A DNA stretch of 64,000 nt from Argentina anserina. Its lineage: Eukaryota; Streptophyta; Magnoliopsida; Rosales; Rosaceae. The DNA is taken from positions 23,622,001-23,686,000 of the forward strand of contig NC_065872.1 of assembly GCF_933775445.1 (NCBI RefSeq). Reading direction: 5' to 3'. The position numbers were made by a program, and so were the translations under genes. How positions within the stretch are numbered: the first letter of the stretch is position 1; each line of letters opens with the position of its first letter. The notes under the pieces are model-generated. The model saw only the letters and a list, made by a program, of their open reading frames with translations, searched no databases and was not told where the DNA came from. Below, one piece after another: positions 59,973 through 64,000 of this stretch.

Positions 59973-60530
59973 ATGGCTGACTCAGAAGTTTCATTTGTAA
60001 ATAATAATTCCAATTCCGCCGCTACCTTCTCTGATGCTGATATAAATACCAATCTGCATTTAACATCAACCTTATTTGATGGTTTCAATTTCCATTCATG
60101 GTCTAGAGATATTGTCCTTGCTCTTGGAGGGAAGTCTAGGTTAGGTTACATCAATGGATCCATTGATATGCCTGAGACTCTTACTGAAAAGTATGATTTG
60201 TGGCTTGCAAAGGATCAACAAGTTATGTCTTGGCTTTGCAACTCCATGGTGCCTCATATTGCAAAAATTTTCAACTACTCCGAATCTGCTGCATCTCTTT
60301 GGAAAGCAGTGAAAGAGATGTATGGAAATTTGAACAATGCTGCCAGGGTTTTCCAACTGCAAAAGGAGATAGCTGACTTGCAACATGATAAAAAGCTCTT
60401 CTCTGTGCATCTGGGTGCTCTTACCACTTTGTGGAATGAACTTAATCAGTTCAGACCTCCCACTAATGATCCAACTATTATATGCAAGCGTGCAGAGGAA
60501 GATAGGATCTTTCAACTCTTGCTAGTTTGA
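59973..60530 (+). pseudogene. Copia gag, N-terminal part (frameshifted)
   Basis: 185 codons starting M-A-D-S-E-V-S-F. They contain the Copia gag block L-F-D-G-F-N-F-H-S-W-S-R, then W-L-C-N-S-M and L-W-N-E-L-N-Q-F, as in gag polypeptides of this superfamily. The frame ends at T-T-T-G-A just where the next frame resumes with L-N-S-D-Y-E-D-L. A small indel near 60512 explains the switch. Confidence 0.88.
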
Positions 60531-61978
60531 ACTCAGACTATGAAGATCTGAGAAGCATGATTCTCATGAGTTCAACTCTTCCCTCTTACACAAGTGTGTC
60601 TGCCACTATTCAACAAGAGGAAACAAGAAGGAAAGTCATGAATCTGGAGGTCAAAGCCACTAATCCTGAGGTGACAGCTTGTCTATCTAATCACCAGCCT
60701 GAGCCAAGAAGCTACAAGGGAAAGAAGCAAAACTTGCTTTGTGATCATTGTGGATCCACCACTTATGCAGTTGAGACCTGTTGGATCTTGCATCCAGAAC
60801 TCAAGACTAAGTTCAAGAGGGAGAGGGAGATGAGAAATAAGGCCAAGTCAAATTCTACTGAAGGGTACAGAGCGAAGATGGTTACTTCCTCCCCACCTTC
60901 TTCTGAAATGATTGATTTTACTGCAAATCCAACTGCCCTCATCAATGATTTTGCTAAGTTTCTGCAACAGAGGCAACAAAATGGTGAAGTGAGTAGTCCA
61001 TCTGGTAATCATACAGCTATGCTGAGTCAGTTTGCAGGGTTCTTAGCTGATGCTGATCACTGTTCTACCTCTGATCAAGCAGGTATTCTAAAAGCTTTTT
61101 CAACTGCCTTGGATATGAGTGATAAATTTGATTGTTGGATTGTGGATTCTGGAGCCATTGATCACATGACTAATCAGTTAGATAATCTGAAAGATTTTAA
61201 AAGATTCAATTCTATTGTTTCTGTTGCTAATGGAAAGGGTGCAACTGTTAGTGGGAAAGGGAAAATTGGAATTTTGTCAAACACTATTGAGTCTGATGCT
61301 TTGTTTGTGCCATCTTTCCCATTCAAACTCTTATCAGTTGGTCAAATTACAACATTGTTGCAATGCTTTGTCATTTTCACTCCTGATAGAGTATTTTTTC
61401 AAGATATCATCACCAAGAAGATGACTGGTGAAAGTTTTTTTAGGAATGGACTTTATTACTTTCTAATGAAGCCCTCTGCATCTAAAGCATTTCAAGCTAG
61501 TTCCAGTTCATCCTCAGACTTCTCTCTTTGGCACAGGAGACTTGCTCATCCCTCTGAAAAAGTTTTATCTATCTTATTTCCAAATTCATGTAATGGCTAT
61601 AATCATTGTGATGTATGTCAGTACTCTAAGTCTACTAGACTCCCTTTTGCTCAATCTTTGTCTAGAGCTAGTTATCCTTTTGAAATCATCCATTCTGATA
61701 TTTGGGGGCATGTCCTGAAATTTGTCAATGGATTCAAGTATTTTGTAACTTTTGTTGATGATTTTATGAGGATTACTTGGTTATATGTCATGAAATCAAA
61801 ATGTGAGTTGTTTGACATGTTTTGTGATTTTCATAATTTGGTCAAGAATCATTTTTCTTCCACAATTCAGACCTTGAGGTCAGATAATGGATCTGAGTAT
61901 TTATCAAACAAAATGAAAAAAATTCTGAGTGACAATAGAGTACTTCATCAAACAAGCTGTGTTGGGACTCCTCAGTAA
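60527..61978 (+). pseudogene. Copia gag end, protease and integrase (stop-terminated)
   Basis: 483 codons. The zinc knuckle reads C-x2-C-x4-Y-x4-C: tyrosine replaces the metal-binding histidine, a single C-to-T change. The protease has D-S-G-A at about 61145. A gag-pre-integrase H-x4-H and C-x2-C pair follows (H-R-R-L-A-H, C-D-V-C). The integrase core has H-S-D-I-W and R-S-D-N-G, the first two catalytic Asp residues. The frame stops after G-T-P-Q, where TAA stands in place of a glutamine codon. The third catalytic residue (Glu) is just beyond in N-G-I-A-E-R-K. Confidence 0.9.
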
Positions 61979-62341
61979 AATGGAATTGCAGAGAGGAAAG
62001 ATAGGGATATACTTGAGAAAACTAGAGCTCTTTTGTTTCAGATGAATGTTTCCAAAAAATTCTGTTCTTATGTTGTCCTTTCTGCAACTTATTTGATCAA
62101 TAGACTGCCTAGTCGTGTCCTTGGTTTTAAGTCACCAATGGAAGTTCTGAAAAATATGAAAATTGATATTTCTCATTTAAGAACTTTTGGTTGCTCCTGC
62201 TATGTCCATGTTCAGTCTAACAAGAGAGACAAATTGGAACCAAGAGCAATTAAATGTGTGTTTTTGGGGTATGCTTCTACTCAAAAAGGCTATAGATGCT
62301 ACAATCATGCTACAAAGAAGGTTATTTTCAAGAGATGTTAA
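61979..62341 (+). pseudogene. Copia integrase C-terminal part
   Basis: Same frame as the preceding piece. After the stop it continues N-G-I-A-E-R-K, then L-I-N-R-L-P-S and F-G-C-S-C-Y-V-H, and on to the V-F-L-G-Y linker. It ends where the reading frame shifts near 62325. Confidence 0.88.
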
Positions 62342-64000
62342 ATTTGATGAAGATCTGCCTTATTTCAGTATGCAAGATGAAATTAACAGAAAGGGGGAGT
62401 TATATGATGATTTAACTTCTTTCTTTGAAATGCCTATGTGTGACAGTGGTAATTCTGATATTCATGTGACTACTATTCCTGAGGTCCCTGTAGTGACTGA
62501 AGTAACTGAAAATAGTCAATTGTCTGATTCTCCAGAAATTGCTAATGTCAATCATGAAATTCATGCTGTTGTTGATGCTACTGATATAGAAGAAAATATG
62601 GATGTTTTTGAAAATGCAGATTCAGCTGTTGATGTTCATCTCAAACGCAATCCTAGTCGATCTAGGAAAAGACCTGCAAAATTCGATGATTATGTGCTAA
62701 TGACTTCTAAGCACTCTATGATCAATCACTGCTCTTTTAAAATCTTTTCTCTCAAACATACTGCCTTCTTGAACAGTCTTGATGATGCATCTGAGCCTCA
62801 ATCCTTTGAAGAAGCAAATTCTCATCCTGAGTGGAGAGCTATTATGGTCGATGAACTGACTGCACTTCACAACAATCACACTTGGTCAGTGGTTGATTTG
62901 CCTCCTGGCAAGAAAGCTGTTGGTTGCAGATGGATCTTTAAAAATAAATTCCACTCAGATGGTAGAATTGAGAGAAAGAAGGCTCGTCTGGTTGCTAGAG
63001 GTTTTACTCAGACCTATGGAGTAGATTACAAGGAAACATTTGCACCAGTTGCAAAAATGAGCACAGTTTGTGTTCTTCTCTCAATTGCAGTCAATAAAGC
63101 TTGGAGTTTACACCAAATGGATGTAAAAAATGCTTTTCTGCATGGTGAGTTAGAAGAAGAGGTCTATATGAAGTTACCTTCTGGTCATACTGAATCAGCA
63201 AATCCAACTAAGTCTTGCAGACTGCATAAGGCTATTTATGGTCTAAAGCAATCACCTCGAGCTTGGTATGCTAAATTAAGCTCAGTGTTGGAGAAGATGA
63301 ATTTTTCAAGAAGCAATGCTGATTCCTCATTGTTTGCTAGGAATGGAACTCAAGGTAAATTAGTTGTTCTTATTTATGTTGATGATCTAATTATAACTGG
63401 AGACAATTTAGCAGAAATCTCAGCTTTGAAGCTTGCTCTGCATAAAAAATTTGCAATCAAGGATCTTGGCAATCTGAAGTACTTTCTTGGAATAGAAATG
63501 GCATCATCCCAAAAGGGTCTATTTCTAAACCAAAGGAAATACATTCTCAACCTTTTAAAGGAAGCAAACATGTTAGATTGCAAACCTGCAAACAGCCCCT
63601 TATGCAGCAAGTTTCAGTTAAGTCATGCAGGAGTTCTTCTTCCAGATATCAGTCACTATCAAAGGTTAGTTGGAAAATTGATTTACCTCACTATCACCAG
63701 GCCTGATATTTCTTATAGTGTGAGTATTGTCAGTCAATTCATGCATGCTCCCACTACTAATCACTTGAGTATTGTTAAGAGAATCTTGAGATATTTGAAA
63801 GGTTCAATTGGTAGAGGTTTACTCTTTAAGTGCAATGGAGGAACTGACCTTGTTGGTTATGTTAATGCTGATTGGACTGGAAATGCCTTAGATAGGAAGA
63901 GTACAACTGGTTTTTGCACTCTTGTTGATGGCAATCTTGTTACATGGAGAAGTAAAAAACAAACAGTGGTTGCTAGATCTAGTGCAGAAGCCGAGTATAG
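62325..64000 (+). pseudogene. Copia reverse transcriptase and RNase H, open to the window end
   Basis: The frame starting about 62325 (S-R-D-V-K-F-D-E-D) is open for 558 codons to the last base with no stop. It includes W-I-F-K-N-K-F and A-R-L-V-A-R-G-F, the Q-M-D-V-K-N-A-F-L-H-G polymerase motif, Y-G-L-K-Q-S-P-R-A-W-Y, the Y-V-D-D catalytic box at about 63377 and the RNase H start A-D-W-T-G. All key residues look intact. It has no start codon of its own and depended on the upstream frame. Confidence 0.92.

Larger units (their letters stand above)
59600..64000 (+). mobile_element. Ty1/Copia retrotransposon, recently inactivated, cut by the window end
   Basis: The 5' LTR is followed by a GGTATCAGAGC primer site and then gag, protease, integrase, reverse transcriptase and RNase H in Copia order. 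Three simple lesions break the polyprotein: a frameshift between the gag frame and the next near 60510, a TAA after T-P-Q at 61976-61978, and a frameshift near 62325. The 3' LTR lies beyond the window, so age cannot be measured from LTRs. Confidence 0.93.

Overview
The window is nuclear DNA from a flowering plant, a eudicot. The genes have introns with GT-AG borders and AT-rich flanks, one enzyme carries a plastid transit-type leader, and plant transposons fill most of the space. The presence of VAPYRIN points to a host of arbuscular mycorrhizal fungi. The repeat families and gene versions remind me of Rosaceae, but that is an impression. No tRNA, rRNA, bacterial operon or CRISPR array was seen.

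Layout. 1-3.7 kb holds broken mobile DNA: a movement-protein-like remnant, a Copia fragment and a 272-bp-armed inverted duplication of hAT transposase sequence. 4.6-6.3 kb is an intact single-exon VAPYRIN gene (+). 6.6-18.6 kb is a complete nine-exon anthranilate phosphoribosyltransferase gene (-). Its second intron was expanded to 9.8 kb by a young 9.18-kb Ty3-type LTR element in antisense. 19.6-23.0 kb is a decayed PP2A B55 subunit gene (-). 26.6-30.6 kb is a cobalamin-independent methionine synthase gene (+) that is open throughout, except that the acceptor of intron 8 reads AA instead of AG. 31.9-35.2 kb is a non-autonomous CACTA element. Two small HSP20-like genes with C-terminal membrane anchors (RTM2-like) lie at 35.5-36.1 kb (-) and 42.0-42.6 kb (+). 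Between them sits a hAT-type element (37.1-40.1 kb) built around a 505-bp tandem array.

42.9-51.0 kb is an old Copia element (-) with a solo LTR nested inside. 52.8-56.2 kb is an L-type lectin receptor kinase pseudogene, broken by a TRIM element, a solo LTR and several point lesions. 57.0-58.5 kb holds a further solo LTR and a hAT MITE. 59.6 kb to the window end is a recently inactivated Copia element (+), cut by the window edge.

How it fits together. The intact or near-intact genes cover symbiosis (VPY), tryptophan synthesis (PAT1), methionine synthesis (METE) and two anchored sHSP-like proteins. They are not a pathway cluster. Many insertions keep exact target-site duplications, so the window records ordered insertions. 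Several lesions are C-to-T or G-to-A changes of the kind expected from methylated cytosine decay: the METE acceptor, the Copia zinc knuckle and integrase stop, and most LTR differences. Boundaries and translations were read by eye; no alignment or database search was run.
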